A DNA stretch of 64,000 bases from the NCBI GenBank assembly GCA_025055675.1, contig JANWWT010000001.1, forward strand, positions 310,001 through 374,000, given 5' to 3'. Below the pieces are notes generated by a model. That model was not told the origin of the DNA. It saw nothing but the letters and a program-made list of their open reading frames with translations, and ran no database searches. The translations under genes were made by a program, and so were the position numbers. Shown one piece after another: positions 53,561-62,272 of this stretch (position 1 is the stretch's first letter; every line of letters begins with the position of its first letter). This stretch comes from Pseudanabaenaceae cyanobacterium SKYG29. Lineage in GTDB: Bacteria; Cyanobacteriota; Cyanobacteriia; Pseudanabaenales; Pseudanabaenaceae.

Positions 53561-56500
53561 ATGGTCTACACAGATAATGTCGATATATCCAGTGGCAGAC
53601 TGCTCCAGCGGAGTCTCTTACCCCAACATATTCCTAGCTATCCAGGCTTGGAGATTGCCGCTGATGTATGGACAGCTGTGGACCTAGGGGGGGACTATTA
53701 TCAGTTCCTAGAGCAACCAGGTCTTTTAGGGGTAGCAATCGCCGATTCCTCAGGCAAGTCAGTAGCAGGAGCAATTCACGCGGCTTTGTTCAAGGGACAA
53801 CTGGATGTCTTGGCGCAGCAGGGCAAACTCCACAATCCGGTGCAATTACTGACGACTCTCAATAAATTGCTATGTGAAACACCGACAGGAGATGCAATTG
53901 CCCTTGCCTATGGGGTGCTGGACTTGAGTACCTACGAACTGCGGGTCAGCAATGCTGGCATTCCTGGTCCCATACTCTACTATGCTAAAAAACAACGCTG
54001 TGAAGAAATTGTCAATCCTGCTACTGCCCTAGGACGCTATGACCAAGCCACATTTAAGGTCACTACCCGATCGTTAGAACCAGGGGATGTAGTAGTTTTT
54101 TTTAGTGATGGACTGTCAGAGCAGATTAACATTAGGGGGGAGGAGTTTGGGGATTATGCCCTGGCACAGGCTTTAGCCCGATCGGCCCATTTACCAGCCC
54201 AAGGTATTTTACACAGCCTCAAGCAGGAACTAGATGAATTTTCAGGGCGGAGTGTCCCCGACGATGATGTTTCTATTGTGGTGATTAAGTTAATCAAAAA
54301 GGTAAAGCCTAGCCAACTGCGGGACTGTCCCTACCAGGAGGCATTTCAGGCATGGTTGCGCTCAGAAGAAAAAGATGCATCCTGTCTGCTGCGGGGAATC
54401 AGGCTGCAGGAAGCTCTGGAATGGGCAGAGGGACGAGAACTAACTCAATCGGAGCGAGAATTTTTAGAGGCTAGTCAAAGGGTCAATGAGCGGGAGCAAC
54501 TGCAAGCCCAGCTCCTAGTAGAGGCACAGAAACGGGCAGAAGCCGCAGACCAATTGGAAAAACTTGCCCAGGAACTTGCCCGTAGTCTGGAGGCAGAACG
54601 ACAACACCGTATCGCGGCAGAGCTGGGAGAACTGCGAGAGCGCATCATTGCCTTGACTAAGTCGGCAGAAACTCTCTACCTTTCTAACAATCAAATTGAA
54701 GCCCTCATTGCCAGTGTGATTGCGGGTGTGCAGCTCAAACGCCTGTCGGTACAGCTAGGGGATGAACTGGCTTCCAAGCTGGAGGATAAGGTGAAGATGC
54801 AAACGATCGTCACCCTAGAGCAAGTAGTCTACGGCATTCATGAAACCAACCGCCTGGAGGGACATGGTTACTGGGTGAACAAGGTGCGCTTTAGTGCGGA
54901 TGGTAGCAGTATAGTTTCCGCTAGTAGCGATCGGACGATTCGGGTGTGGAATACCGACGGTAGTCTGCGCCAGGTTCTAACAGGGCACAACAACTGGGTC
55001 ACCAGTGCCGACTTTAGCCCTGACCAAAGAATTCTAGCTTCCGCTAGCCGCGACAATACTGCCAGGTTGTGGTTTCTCGATGCAGAGAGGGGGTTATACC
55101 GCCAGGAGGGTTTTGTTGTCCTCAAGGGACACGATGGACCTGTAATGGATGTGCGCTTTAGCCCCGATGGGGAAATTGTGGCTACCGCCAGTGAAGATAA
55201 CACGGTCAAACTGTGGAAGACGGACGGCACCCTATTGAAAACCCTGCGTAATGGGCATAGTAAGTGGGTGAGCTGTGTTGCCTTTAGCCCCAACGGCAAG
55301 GTGATTGCCTCCGGCAGTGCCGACCGCACGATCGTGCTTTGGAATCGGGAGGGGGCGATTGTGCAGGTGCTAAAGGGGCACGAGAGTTTTGTCGAGGATT
55401 TAGCCTTTGACCCCAAGGGACAGGCATTGGCATCGGTGGGGCGGGATCGCACGGTGCGGCTGTGGAATACGGAGGGGATGTTGATTCAAACCTTTGAGGG
55501 ACACAAGGACAAGGTGTGGGGCGTGGCCTTTAGTCCAGATGGTGAAATTATAGCTAGTGGCAGTGCCGATCGGACAGTCAAACTCTGGGACTTGCGGGGC
55601 AATTTGCTCAAAACTTTAAGCGGGCACGGGGACGTAGTCCAGACTGTAGCCTTTAGTCCGAATGGCAAAATCCTCATCTCCGGCAGTCGGGATACAACAG
55701 TGAAGCTGTGGAATTTTCTGGGCACACCCCTAAAGACCCTTACGGGTCCAGAGGAAGCTATTAACTGTTGTGCTGTCAGTCCTGATGGGAAAATCATTGC
55801 TGCCGGTAGCCGTGACCGCCAAGTACAGGTGTGGATTGCTTCCGGCAAACCCGTCTATCGCATCAAGGATCACCACAACGATCGGGTGACCAGTGTCTGC
55901 TTTAGCCCCGATGGGCGCATGATTCTAACGGGTTGTGCTGATAACAGTGTACGGTTGTGGGAAACCCGATCGGGTCGTTTGTTGCTGACCATGACGCGGC
56001 ATCGCGAGGAAGTCCATCAAGTGGCATTTCGTCCCGACGGGCAAGTGATAGCATCCTGTTCGGCAGATGGTACGATTCGGCTGTGGGACTTGCGGGGAGA
56101 TTGTCTAGACACCTTGCAGGAGCACTTGGGAGATGTCTATACCATCACCTTTAATCCTGAGGGGACAAAGCTAGCATCAGGGGGCAAAGACCGCAACATT
56201 GTTATTTGGAATTGGAACGGCAAGGTTGAGCGCGTCTTTGAAGCCCACAGTGCGGAAATTTTGACAGTAGCCTTTAGTCCTGATGGCAAAATGATTGCCT
56301 CTGGCAGTGCCGATCAGAGTGTGAAGCTTTGGACCCTAGAAGGCAAACTGATCAAAACCCTCAACGGGCACAGTGCAGAAGTGCATCAAGTGGCTTTTCA
56401 CCCTGATGGTACAACCCTAGCTTCTGCGGGGGACGACCACCTCGTACAGTTTTGGAGTATTGATGGGACACTGCTGCGATCGTTTACGGGGCACCAGGGA

Positions 56501-56731
56501 CCAGTGCGGGGGGTGTGCTTCAGTCCCAATGGCAAGACCCTGATTTCTGCCAGTGCGGATTTGCGGGTAATTATGTGGAATTTAGACCTGGAAAACTTAC
56601 TAACGCGGGGCTGTACTTGGCTACAGGAATATTTACGCACTAACGGCTATGTTTCTGAGCAGGACCGCCGCACCTGTTTAGGGGGCTGTAGTTGGTTCTT
56701 CAAATATCTCAAGGGGGAGAATACCAAATGA
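53561..56731 (+). CDS. SpoIIE-type PP2C phosphatase fused to 14 WD40 repeats
   Basis: A 1056-residue soluble signalling protein. Residues about 10-240 are a PP2C/SpoIIE phosphatase with all acidic metal ligands present: DLGGDYY (Asp45), IADSSGK (Asp62), FSDGLSE (about 181) and DDDVSIV (about 232). A helical coiled coil (about 290-400) follows, and then VVYGIHETNRLEGH leads into WD40 repeats from about 431 to 1016. I count 14, each with GH/D...VWN/LW ends, i.e. probably two seven-bladed propellers. The ATG at 53561 is chosen because an earlier start would run through rpsN. Coupled by ATGA to the DUF4330 gene. Substrate and signal are unknown. Confidence 0.9.
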   Translation: MVYTDNVDISSGRLLQRSLLPQHIPSYPGLEIAADVWTAVDLGGDYYQFLEQPGLLGVAIADSSGKSVAGAIHAALFKGQLDVLAQQGKLHNPVQLLTTLNKLLCETPTGDAIALAYGVLDLSTYELRVSNAGIPGPILYYAKKQRCEEIVNPATALGRYDQATFKVTTRSLEPGDVVVFFSDGLSEQINIRGEEFGDYALAQALARSAHLPAQGILHSLKQELDEFSGRSVPDDDVSIVVIKLIKKVKPSQLRDCPYQEAFQAWLRSEEKDASCLLRGIRLQEALEWAEGRELTQSEREFLEASQRVNEREQLQAQLLVEAQKRAEAADQLEKLAQELARSLEAERQHRIAAELGELRERIIALTKSAETLYLSNNQIEALIASVIAGVQLKRLSVQLGDELASKLEDKVKMQTIVTLEQVVYGIHETNRLEGHGYWVNKVRFSADGSSIVSASSDRTIRVWNTDGSLRQVLTGHNNWVTSADFSPDQRILASASRDNTARLWFLDAERGLYRQEGFVVLKGHDGPVMDVRFSPDGEIVATASEDNTVKLWKTDGTLLKTLRNGHSKWVSCVAFSPNGKVIASGSADRTIVLWNREGAIVQVLKGHESFVEDLAFDPKGQALASVGRDRTVRLWNTEGMLIQTFEGHKDKVWGVAFSPDGEIIASGSADRTVKLWDLRGNLLKTLSGHGDVVQTVAFSPNGKILISGSRDTTVKLWNFLGTPLKTLTGPEEAINCCAVSPDGKIIAAGSRDRQVQVWIASGKPVYRIKDHHNDRVTSVCFSPDGRMILTGCADNSVRLWETRSGRLLLTMTRHREEVHQVAFRPDGQVIASCSADGTIRLWDLRGDCLDTLQEHLGDVYTITFNPEGTKLASGGKDRNIVIWNWNGKVERVFEAHSAEILTVAFSPDGKMIASGSADQSVKLWTLEGKLIKTLNGHSAEVHQVAFHPDGTTLASAGDDHLVQFWSIDGTLLRSFTGHQGPVRGVCFSPNGKTLISASADLRVIMWNLDLENLLTRGCTWLQEYLRTNGYVSEQDRRTCLGGCSWFFKYLKGENTK
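54850..56600 (+). repeat. array of WD40-encoding repeats, period about 123 bp
   Basis: Fourteen degenerate in-frame repeats of about 41 codons inside the phosphatase gene, recognisable by recurring ttagcccYgaNgg (FSPDG), GSADRT and LW segments. This is protein-repeat structure; the units are not identical and there are no spacers, so it is not a CRISPR array. Confidence 0.8.
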
Positions 56732-57252
56732 TCGACCAGCAGGGCAGACTGTTTGGTAAGGTGAGCATTCTGGACATTGGGGCAGTGCTGCTTATCCTGG
56801 GAGTGCTGGCAGGATTATTAGTTGTCCCCAGTAAAAGCGGCTATTCTGTTGCCCAGGTGGCTACGGCAGTCAGCAAACCGGTGGAGATTGAGATTATGGT
56901 CAGGGGCTTGACCGTGAAGGAACCCGATCGGCTGCTGCAGCCAGGGGAAAAGACCAGCATTCTCATTCGCAACCAGGAGCGGGGCAAGGTTGACATCACA
57001 AAAGTAGAAGTGTTGATTCCCAAGATTCCTGTCCCCAAACTCGATGGCACAGTGGTGACAGTAGAAGACCCCCGTCTTGCTGATACCTATGTGCGGGACT
57101 TTGCCATTACGCTGGCGGGGAATGCCCAAGTGACAGGGGAAGAGGTAGTTTTGGCAGGGGAAAAGGTCAAAATTGGCACACCGATCGAGATTGAGGGGGC
57201 ACGCTATTCCATTCGTGGTAGTGTGATGGGCATCCACATCCTTAATCGCTAA
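56728..57252 (+). CDS. DUF4330 family membrane-anchored protein
   Basis: 174 residues from the ATG at 56728, which overlaps the WD40 gene stop by 4 bp (ATGA). The N-terminus MIDQQGRLFGKVSILDIGAV leads into one membrane helix (about 14-36), followed by a soluble beta-rich region with an internally repeated IGTPIEIEG pattern. DUF4330 proteins are found widely in cyanobacteria without a known role. The coupling suggests a shared pathway with the phosphatase, for example presentation at a membrane; that is inference. lpxD follows after 100 bp. Confidence 0.78.
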   Translation: MIDQQGRLFGKVSILDIGAVLLILGVLAGLLVVPSKSGYSVAQVATAVSKPVEIEIMVRGLTVKEPDRLLQPGEKTSILIRNQERGKVDITKVEVLIPKIPVPKLDGTVVTVEDPRLADTYVRDFAITLAGNAQVTGEEVVLAGEKVKIGTPIEIEGARYSIRGSVMGIHILNR

Positions 57253-57353
57253 AAATCCCCACCTGGTGAGCTTGTCGAACCAGAGCTTGCCTTCGATGAA
57301 CTCAGTCCGTCCGCCAAACCAAAGTCAAACAATTGTTGAGGTTAAGTTTTGCC

Positions 57354-58373
57354 ATGCGTTTCCATGAGATTTTACAAACCTTGGGCATAGAGATTGGCGA
57401 TACCCCTGACCTAGAACTCAGGGGAGTCAACACCCTAGAGCAGGCACAGCCCACGGAACTCGCCTTTTTAGAAAACAAACGTTTTTACCCCCAATTGCAA
57501 ATCACCCAGGCGGGGGCACTGATTCTCCCCCAGGAAGCGGCAGCCCGAAAAATTGCCCAGGAGCGGCAGATTCCCCACGTGTGTGTCCCCAATCCCCGTC
57601 TGGTTTTTGCCAAGGCGATGGCATTGTTTCATCCTCCCCAGCGTTTAGCAGCAGGTATTCATCCCACCGCAGTTCTAGGCAAGGGAGTGCAGGTGGGAGC
57701 AGGAGTAGCGATCGGAGCATACACAGTGATCGGCGACGGAGTCACGATCGGCAACGACGTGCAAATTTATCCCCACGTTACTATTTATGACAATGTGGCT
57801 ATAGGGGATCGGACAGTCATTCACAGCCAGTGTGCTATTCACAGTAACACCGTAATTGGGTCTGATTGCATTCTGCACAGTGGGGTAGTCATAGGGGATG
57901 AGGGATTTGGCTTTGTGCCCCAGCCCGACGGCACCTGGTGGAAAATGCCCCAGGTAGGGCAGGTAGTAATTGAGGATGGGGTAGAGATTGGGTGCCATAG
58001 CTGTATCGATCGGGCTGCCCTGGGAGTGACCCGCATTGGCAGGGGGACAAAGATTGACAACTTGGTGCAGATAGGGCATGGCTGTAGCATTGGGGAGAAC
58101 TCCCTCCTAGCAGGGCAAGTGGGGCTAGCAGGGGGCGTAAAACTAGGGCGCAACGTCGTGTTAGCGGGGCAGGTGGGAGTGACCAACCATGTACACATTG
58201 GCGATCAATCAGTAATTGCTGCCCAGTCTGGTGTGGCAGAAGATGTACCCCCCAAGTCTGAGTTGATGGGTTATCCTGCCTTTGCCAGCAAAGACTTCTT
58301 CCGTGCCACCGTACTATTCCGTCGTCTGCCGGAACTTTATAAAATAATCAAACAACTGCAAGCAAAACTATGA
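57354..58373 (+). CDS. lpxD: UDP-3-O-acylglucosamine N-acyltransferase
   Basis: Third step of lipid A synthesis. 339 residues: an N-terminal uridine-binding domain (ELAFLENKRFYPQL, HPTAVLGKGVQVGAGVAIGA) and a left-handed beta-helix acyltransferase with the catalytic His in IGHGCSIGENSLLAGQ, plus a helical tail (LFRRLPELYKIIKQL). The ATG at 57354 gives the family start MRFHEILQTLG; a TTG at 57333 is in frame but unneeded. Coupled by ATGA to the TPR gene. Confidence 0.95.
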   Translation: MRFHEILQTLGIEIGDTPDLELRGVNTLEQAQPTELAFLENKRFYPQLQITQAGALILPQEAAARKIAQERQIPHVCVPNPRLVFAKAMALFHPPQRLAAGIHPTAVLGKGVQVGAGVAIGAYTVIGDGVTIGNDVQIYPHVTIYDNVAIGDRTVIHSQCAIHSNTVIGSDCILHSGVVIGDEGFGFVPQPDGTWWKMPQVGQVVIEDGVEIGCHSCIDRAALGVTRIGRGTKIDNLVQIGHGCSIGENSLLAGQVGLAGGVKLGRNVVLAGQVGVTNHVHIGDQSVIAAQSGVAEDVPPKSELMGYPAFASKDFFRATVLFRRLPELYKIIKQLQAKL

Positions 58374-58807
58374 CTAACGAGCCTAATCTCAAGGTGGCGG
58401 AAGACTTATTCCAGCAGGGACTAGAGCGCTACAAAGCGGGGGAAGATGCTGCCAGTTTGATCCCCCTCTACAAAGAAATTACCGATCGCCAGCCCAAAGT
58501 TGCCAGTGGGTGGACTTGTCTCGCTTGGCTCTATCTATTGAATAACCAAGCCCAGGAAGCAGTCAAAGCTGCTAAGCAAGCAGTCAAACTCAGCCCCGAA
58601 GACCCCCAAGCCCGCATCAATTTAGCCATTGCACTCCTAGAGACAGGGCAGAAAGGAGTACGGGAACAGGTGGAAGCCGCCCAAAACTGGCTAATGTTAC
58701 TCAGTGACCTGCGCAGTGAGATTGAAGAGAACTTTGCCGAAGGAGCCCGCCGCCGTCCCAACTGGGAAGCCTTAGAAAAAGTGCGCAAGTGGGTATTAGA
58801 AGGTTAA
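58370..58807 (+). CDS. small TPR protein
   Basis: 145 residues with two to three tetratricopeptide repeats (DLFQQGLERYKAGEDAASLI, GWTCLAWLYLLNNQAQEAVK, ARINLAIALLETGQ). Soluble; a protein-protein adaptor by family. Starts inside the lpxD stop (ATGA) and its stop overlaps the convergent HAD gene by 12 bp. Partner unknown. Confidence 0.78.
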   Translation: MTNEPNLKVAEDLFQQGLERYKAGEDAASLIPLYKEITDRQPKVASGWTCLAWLYLLNNQAQEAVKAAKQAVKLSPEDPQARINLAIALLETGQKGVREQVEAAQNWLMLLSDLRSEIEENFAEGARRRPNWEALEKVRKWVLEG

Positions 58808-59494
58808 GTCCACTAACCGCCTGAGCACCCGATCGGCTCCCCTCTGCCGCAACACTTCCCCATAGGCCACTTCCTCCGTGACATGGGGGGGAATCACCCC
58901 AATTGCCTTGTAGGTACGACTCTGATCCCGCTCTCTGGCTTGGCAGACCGTCAACATATCCGCCACCGTATCCCCCACATAGAGGACGTGGGAGCGATCG
59001 AGCTTTTCAGCAATCTGGATCAAGCCCGTGGGGTCAGGTTTGCCAGGGGCATCTTCCATTGCTACTAAGAGGGGATTATCCAGTCCCAAGCGCCGTAATA
59101 CAAACAATGCTGAAGCCCGCGTGGCGCCGCTAAAAAAACCCCAGGGAATTCCCTGTGCCTCTAGCCCTTGAAAAAACTGCCGATCGACTAGCAGCGGTTC
59201 CTGTTGAATGTAGCCATCCCAATTTTGCCCCCGATAGCGAGCCTGGAAGAAACTGACAATCTGCTGGTACTCCACCTCTACCTGGGGCGCAAAGCGGCGG
59301 ATCAGTTCCTGGGAAGCCCGCCAGTCGTTATTCCACAGCCCTTCCTGCTTCAAGCGATCGATTTCCCCCATCGTCGGTCGCCTACCGCTAAAATGTTCCA
59401 CCGTATCAGCAATGGCACGGCGATAGGACTGGCTCACATCCCTAATTACGCCATCAATATCTAAGACTAGAGCACAACTTTGCTGTGAAATCAT
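58796..59494 (-). CDS. HAD-superfamily hydrolase (TIGR01548 type)
   Basis: 232-residue HAD phosphatase. Motif I is VLDIDGVIRD, motif II FFSGATRAS, motif III GKPDPTG with Lys, and motif IV VGDTVADM with the metal-binding aspartates. It matches the TIGR01548 group of cyanobacterial/plastid phosphatases whose substrate is not established. Start ATG 59494 is divergent from PSRP-3, 40 bp away. Confidence 0.85.
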   Translation of the reverse strand: MISQQSCALVLDIDGVIRDVSQSYRRAIADTVEHFSGRRPTMGEIDRLKQEGLWNNDWRASQELIRRFAPQVEVEYQQIVSFFQARYRGQNWDGYIQQEPLLVDRQFFQGLEAQGIPWGFFSGATRASALFVLRRLGLDNPLLVAMEDAPGKPDPTGLIQIAEKLDRSHVLYVGDTVADMLTVCQARERDQSRTYKAIGVIPPHVTEEVAYGEVLRQRGADRVLRRLVDLTF

Positions 59495-59534
59495 GGTAAA
59501 TTAAAGAACTGCAACTATTGGAGGATAGACCAGT

Positions 59535-59834
59535 TTGACCCAACTTGTGCTAAAAGTTCTGTGGCTGGAAGACAATGTTGCCCTGGCAGTAGACCAGATT
59601 GTGGGCAAGGGGAATAGCCCCCTGACCAAATATTTCTTCTGGCCCCGTGACGATGCCTGGGAGCAGCTCAATGAGGAAATCAAATCGAAGAAATGGATTA
59701 GCGATGAAGACCGCATTATGATTCTCAACAAAGCCACAGAGGTCATCAATTACTGGCAAGAAGAAGGCAAGGGCAAACCCATGTCGGAGGCGCAACAAAA
59801 ATTCCCTGACGTAATATTTACAGGCAGCTCCTAG
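59535..59834 (+). CDS. ribosomal protein PSRP-3 / Ycf65
   Basis: Small-subunit ribosomal protein of 99 residues shared by cyanobacteria and plastids. Signature: [20 protein letters not shown] and [18 protein letters not shown]. The start is TTG at 59535: it gives the family N-terminus, with GGAGG 10-11 nt upstream, and there is no nearby ATG. Same-strand neighbour, 36 bp later, is a zinc-ribbon protein. Confidence 0.93.
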   Translation: MTQLVLKVLWLEDNVALAVDQIVGKGNSPLTKYFFWPRDDAWEQLNEEIKSKKWISDEDRIMILNKATEVINYWQEEGKGKPMSEAQQKFPDVIFTGSS

Positions 59835-59869
59835 GTTATTATGGCAAGGGAGGTGACCACTGTCTTGCC

Positions 59870-60157
59870 ATGGCTAAGATAAAAGACTGCGATCGTTGTC
59901 GCTTCTATTCCCACAGCCACTTTCTGGTATGTGCCCTCCATCCCGATGGGGTAGATGCTCCTACCTGCCCCGACTTTGAAAGCTCAGACCTTTGGGAACC
60001 AGAGGACATTAACCAGTACAGCATTCTCCAGGAATTTGATTGGCACCCCCTCTTCACTGGCAGATGCCCTGAGTGTAACAGACCCTTTTCACGGCGTAAG
60101 CTCCCTCCCCTCCATTGGCGCTGCGAAGCTTGCGGTTGGCAGGAAGACCTCACGTAG
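59870..60157 (+). CDS. small double zinc-finger protein
   Basis: 95 residues with eight cysteines in two sets. Cys7, 10, 21 and 33 (CDRC ... CALHPDG ... TCPDF) form the first, and Cys66, 69, 85 and 88 (CPEC ... CEAC) form a classical zinc ribbon at the C-terminus. Tryptophan and charged residues separate them. It resembles uncharacterised cyanobacterial proteins; nucleic acid or ribosome binding is plausible from the fold and the PSRP-3 neighbour, but not shown. A GGGAGG tract lies about 14 nt upstream, rather far. Confidence 0.7.
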   Translation: MAKIKDCDRCRFYSHSHFLVCALHPDGVDAPTCPDFESSDLWEPEDINQYSILQEFDWHPLFTGRCPECNRPFSRRKLPPLHWRCEACGWQEDLT

Positions 60158-60195
60158 TATACGATTTTATTTAAGCGGGGAGGGAGAGGAAGGAG

Positions 60196-61143
60196 ATGGA
60201 AGGTAAGGAGGAGCTAAAGCCGGAAGATAGAGATATAAGCAAAGTCTATGCTACTCCAGGCGTAGAACATATCTTCCTAGGCGGTCCTATCAGGAACATC
60301 CTGTTTTGGATACCCACCTTAATTTTGTTTCTGATATTGGGAGGGACCAACCCTGCACAGTGGGGAAAGAGGGTGCCCCATTTGGTAGGAGCAGTCATTG
60401 CTAGTACTATTTGGGGTCAGATAGTCAGGGGGGTGAGGGTAGCAGCGGAGTGGGAAAAAGCTGTCATCTTGACTCTAGGCAAGTTTTCCGAAATACGTGG
60501 TTCAGGAATCTTCTACGTTGTACCCGTCATAGAAAGTGTACGTTTCGTTGATACGCGGGTACAGGTGATTAACATCCCCAAACAAAGAGCCATTACCCGT
60601 GATAATGTACCTGTGGTAGTGGATAGTGCTCTTTTCCTAGTGGTAAAAAACGCTGGTCTGGCGGTGACCAAGGTACAGAATTATCGCTTTGCTACAGCTC
60701 AGTATGCACAAGCGGCTTTGAGAGATGTAGTCGGTGCTTCTACCCTCGATGAATTGCTCTCGGAAAGGGAAAAAGTACAGGAGCAAATTGCCTCAATTGT
60801 GGGAGAGAAAGTGAGGAATTGGGGTATTGACATCGACTCTGTGCAGCTGCAGGACTTCGATTTGCCGGAGGAGTTGAAAAAGGTAATGGCGCGGCAGGCT
60901 TCCGCAGAGCGGGAAAAACGGGCTACAATCACCAAGGCAGAGGGCGATCGGTTAGCTGCCCAGAACCTTGCTGAGGCAGCACAGCTGATGCGGGATAATC
61001 CCATTGCCCTAGAGCTACGTACTTTACAGACAATAGACGGTCTTGCTAGTAGTCCCTCCAACACCGTGATTCTCTTCCCTATGGAGCTAGGCAGTGTACT
61101 GAAAAGCCTGCAAACTAATCAACTGAGCAGTTCAGACAAATAG
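60196..61143 (+). CDS. SPFH/Band 7 (stomatin-prohibitin) protein
   Basis: 315-residue membrane-associated scaffold protein. Two hydrophobic segments (about 34-52 NILFWIPTLILFLILGG and 62-80) precede the SPFH core (EKAVILTLGKFSEIRGSGI, YVVPVIESVRFVDTRVQV, TRDNVPVVVDSALFLVV). The helical tail has EREKRATITKAEGDRLAAQN. Start ATG at 60196 has GGAAGGAG immediately upstream. The tRNA-Leu gene lies 30 bp after its stop on the other strand. Role, perhaps membrane-domain organisation, is unknown. Confidence 0.88.
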   Translation: MEGKEELKPEDRDISKVYATPGVEHIFLGGPIRNILFWIPTLILFLILGGTNPAQWGKRVPHLVGAVIASTIWGQIVRGVRVAAEWEKAVILTLGKFSEIRGSGIFYVVPVIESVRFVDTRVQVINIPKQRAITRDNVPVVVDSALFLVVKNAGLAVTKVQNYRFATAQYAQAALRDVVGASTLDELLSEREKVQEQIASIVGEKVRNWGIDIDSVQLQDFDLPEELKKVMARQASAEREKRATITKAEGDRLAAQNLAEAAQLMRDNPIALELRTLQTIDGLASSPSNTVILFPMELGSVLKSLQTNQLSSSDK

Positions 61144-61173
61144 GCCTTCTCTCCTTCTCCATTTCCAAGCCTA

Positions 61174-61253
61174 TGCGGTCAGGGAGACTCGAACTCCCAC
61201 GGTTGCCCACTACCACCTCAAAGTAGCGCGTCTACCAATTCCGCCATGACCGC
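61174..61253 (-). tRNA. tRNA-Leu (GAG)
   Basis: Read on the minus strand the gene starts GCGGTCATGGCGGAATTGG and ends with the discriminator A; CCA is not encoded. The acceptor arms pair (GCGGTCA / TGACCGC). The anticodon arm is CTACT-TTGAGGT-GGTAG with anticodon GAG. The T arm is GGGAG-TTCGAGT-CTCCC. The variable arm is about 11 nt, as in a leucine class II tRNA. Length is 80 nt. It would read CUC and CUU. Confidence 0.95.
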
Positions 61254-61407
61254 AACTACAAAGTATTTTTAATTATAGTGCAACCACCCTCATCCCAACA
61301 ACAAGTTTGTTCCTACCAATTCCTTTACTGTAGACGAGCGAAAAAATTTTCCCTTGCCCCCAGCAAAGGTTAGTTAAGATTAAGGCAAGGAGCTGTTCTA
61401 ATTCCCC

Positions 61408-62244
61408 ATGTCTGACCAGGTGGAGGAACTAAAACAAAGGATCAAGGAACTGGAGGAACAGAAAGCAGACTTGGAAGCAGCTCTCCAAGTAGCAGTCGAG
61501 CATGGAGACGCAGTAGAAGCCCAACTGATTGAAGCTAATAAGCAGCTGCGAGATGAAATTCAGCGGCGCCACCAGATGGAGCTCTATCTCAAAAAGGTAG
61601 CACGGGACCGTGAAAAGGAAAAACAGGACTTGATGATTATTTTGGAAACTCTAGTTGCCCATGGGGATGCGATCGATGACCAATGGCGACAGGAAATGGC
61701 AATGGTCACTCTCCTGGCGGAAACCGATGCGCTGACAATGATTGGCAATCGCCGTCGCTTTGATACCTACCTCTACCAACAGTGGGAGCTAATGCAGGTA
61801 AAGATTTCTCCCCTCTCCCTCATTCTCTGTGATGTGGATTTTTTCAAGCCCTACAACGACCATTACGGTCACCCCCAAGGGGATGAATGTCTGAAAAAAA
61901 TTGCCCATGCCCTTAGTTCCGTGGTGCGCAGTGGTTCTGATATGGTCTGTCGCTATGGCGGTGAAGAGTTTGGCATTATTCTCCCCAATACCGATGCCTA
62001 TCAAGCTGTTATGATTGCCGAGCGCATTCTCAGGGTCATCCAGGAGTTAGCCATCCCCCATGCCTACTCCCCCGTTGCTAATATCGTCACCCTCAGTCTT
62101 GGTATCGCCACGATCGTGCCCCATTCCCAAGTCGTCCTACCTCACTTGATCCAAGTTGCTGATACCATGCTCTACCGAGCCAAGGAATTGGGACGCAATC
62201 GGTATGCTGTGCAAGATTTGACCGATCGGTGTAAGATAAGATAA
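61408..62244 (+). CDS. GGDEF diguanylate cyclase with coiled-coil N-terminus
   Basis: 278 residues. An N-terminal coiled coil (about 1-95) with two related segments around EHGDAVEAQL (residue 31) and AHGDAIDDQW (residue 84), then a GGDEF domain with DALTMIGNRRRFD, DVDFFKPYND and the active site RYGGEEFG (GGEEF at 184-188). The product would be cyclic di-GMP. The usual inhibitory RxxD site five residues before the active site reads SGSD, so the arginine is missing there. No sensor or membrane helix is present. A SLOG-fold gene starts 28 bp downstream on the same strand. Confidence 0.9.
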   Translation: MSDQVEELKQRIKELEEQKADLEAALQVAVEHGDAVEAQLIEANKQLRDEIQRRHQMELYLKKVARDREKEKQDLMIILETLVAHGDAIDDQWRQEMAMVTLLAETDALTMIGNRRRFDTYLYQQWELMQVKISPLSLILCDVDFFKPYNDHYGHPQGDECLKKIAHALSSVVRSGSDMVCRYGGEEFGIILPNTDAYQAVMIAERILRVIQELAIPHAYSPVANIVTLSLGIATIVPHSQVVLPHLIQVADTMLYRAKELGRNRYAVQDLTDRCKIR

Positions 62245-62272
62245 TGTGCGCCTCGTTACAGGAAGAGTCCCC

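Noticed and set aside
54868-55452. Long minus-strand open frame opposite the WD40 repeats, rich in Ser/Pro/Leu
   Set aside because: It mirrors the repeat structure of the WD40 gene, has no known domain and sits wholly antisense to a certain gene.
54850-56600. Regular repeat array that could suggest CRISPR
   Set aside because: The units are contiguous, degenerate and in frame with WD40 domains; there are no identical repeats or spacers and no cas genes.
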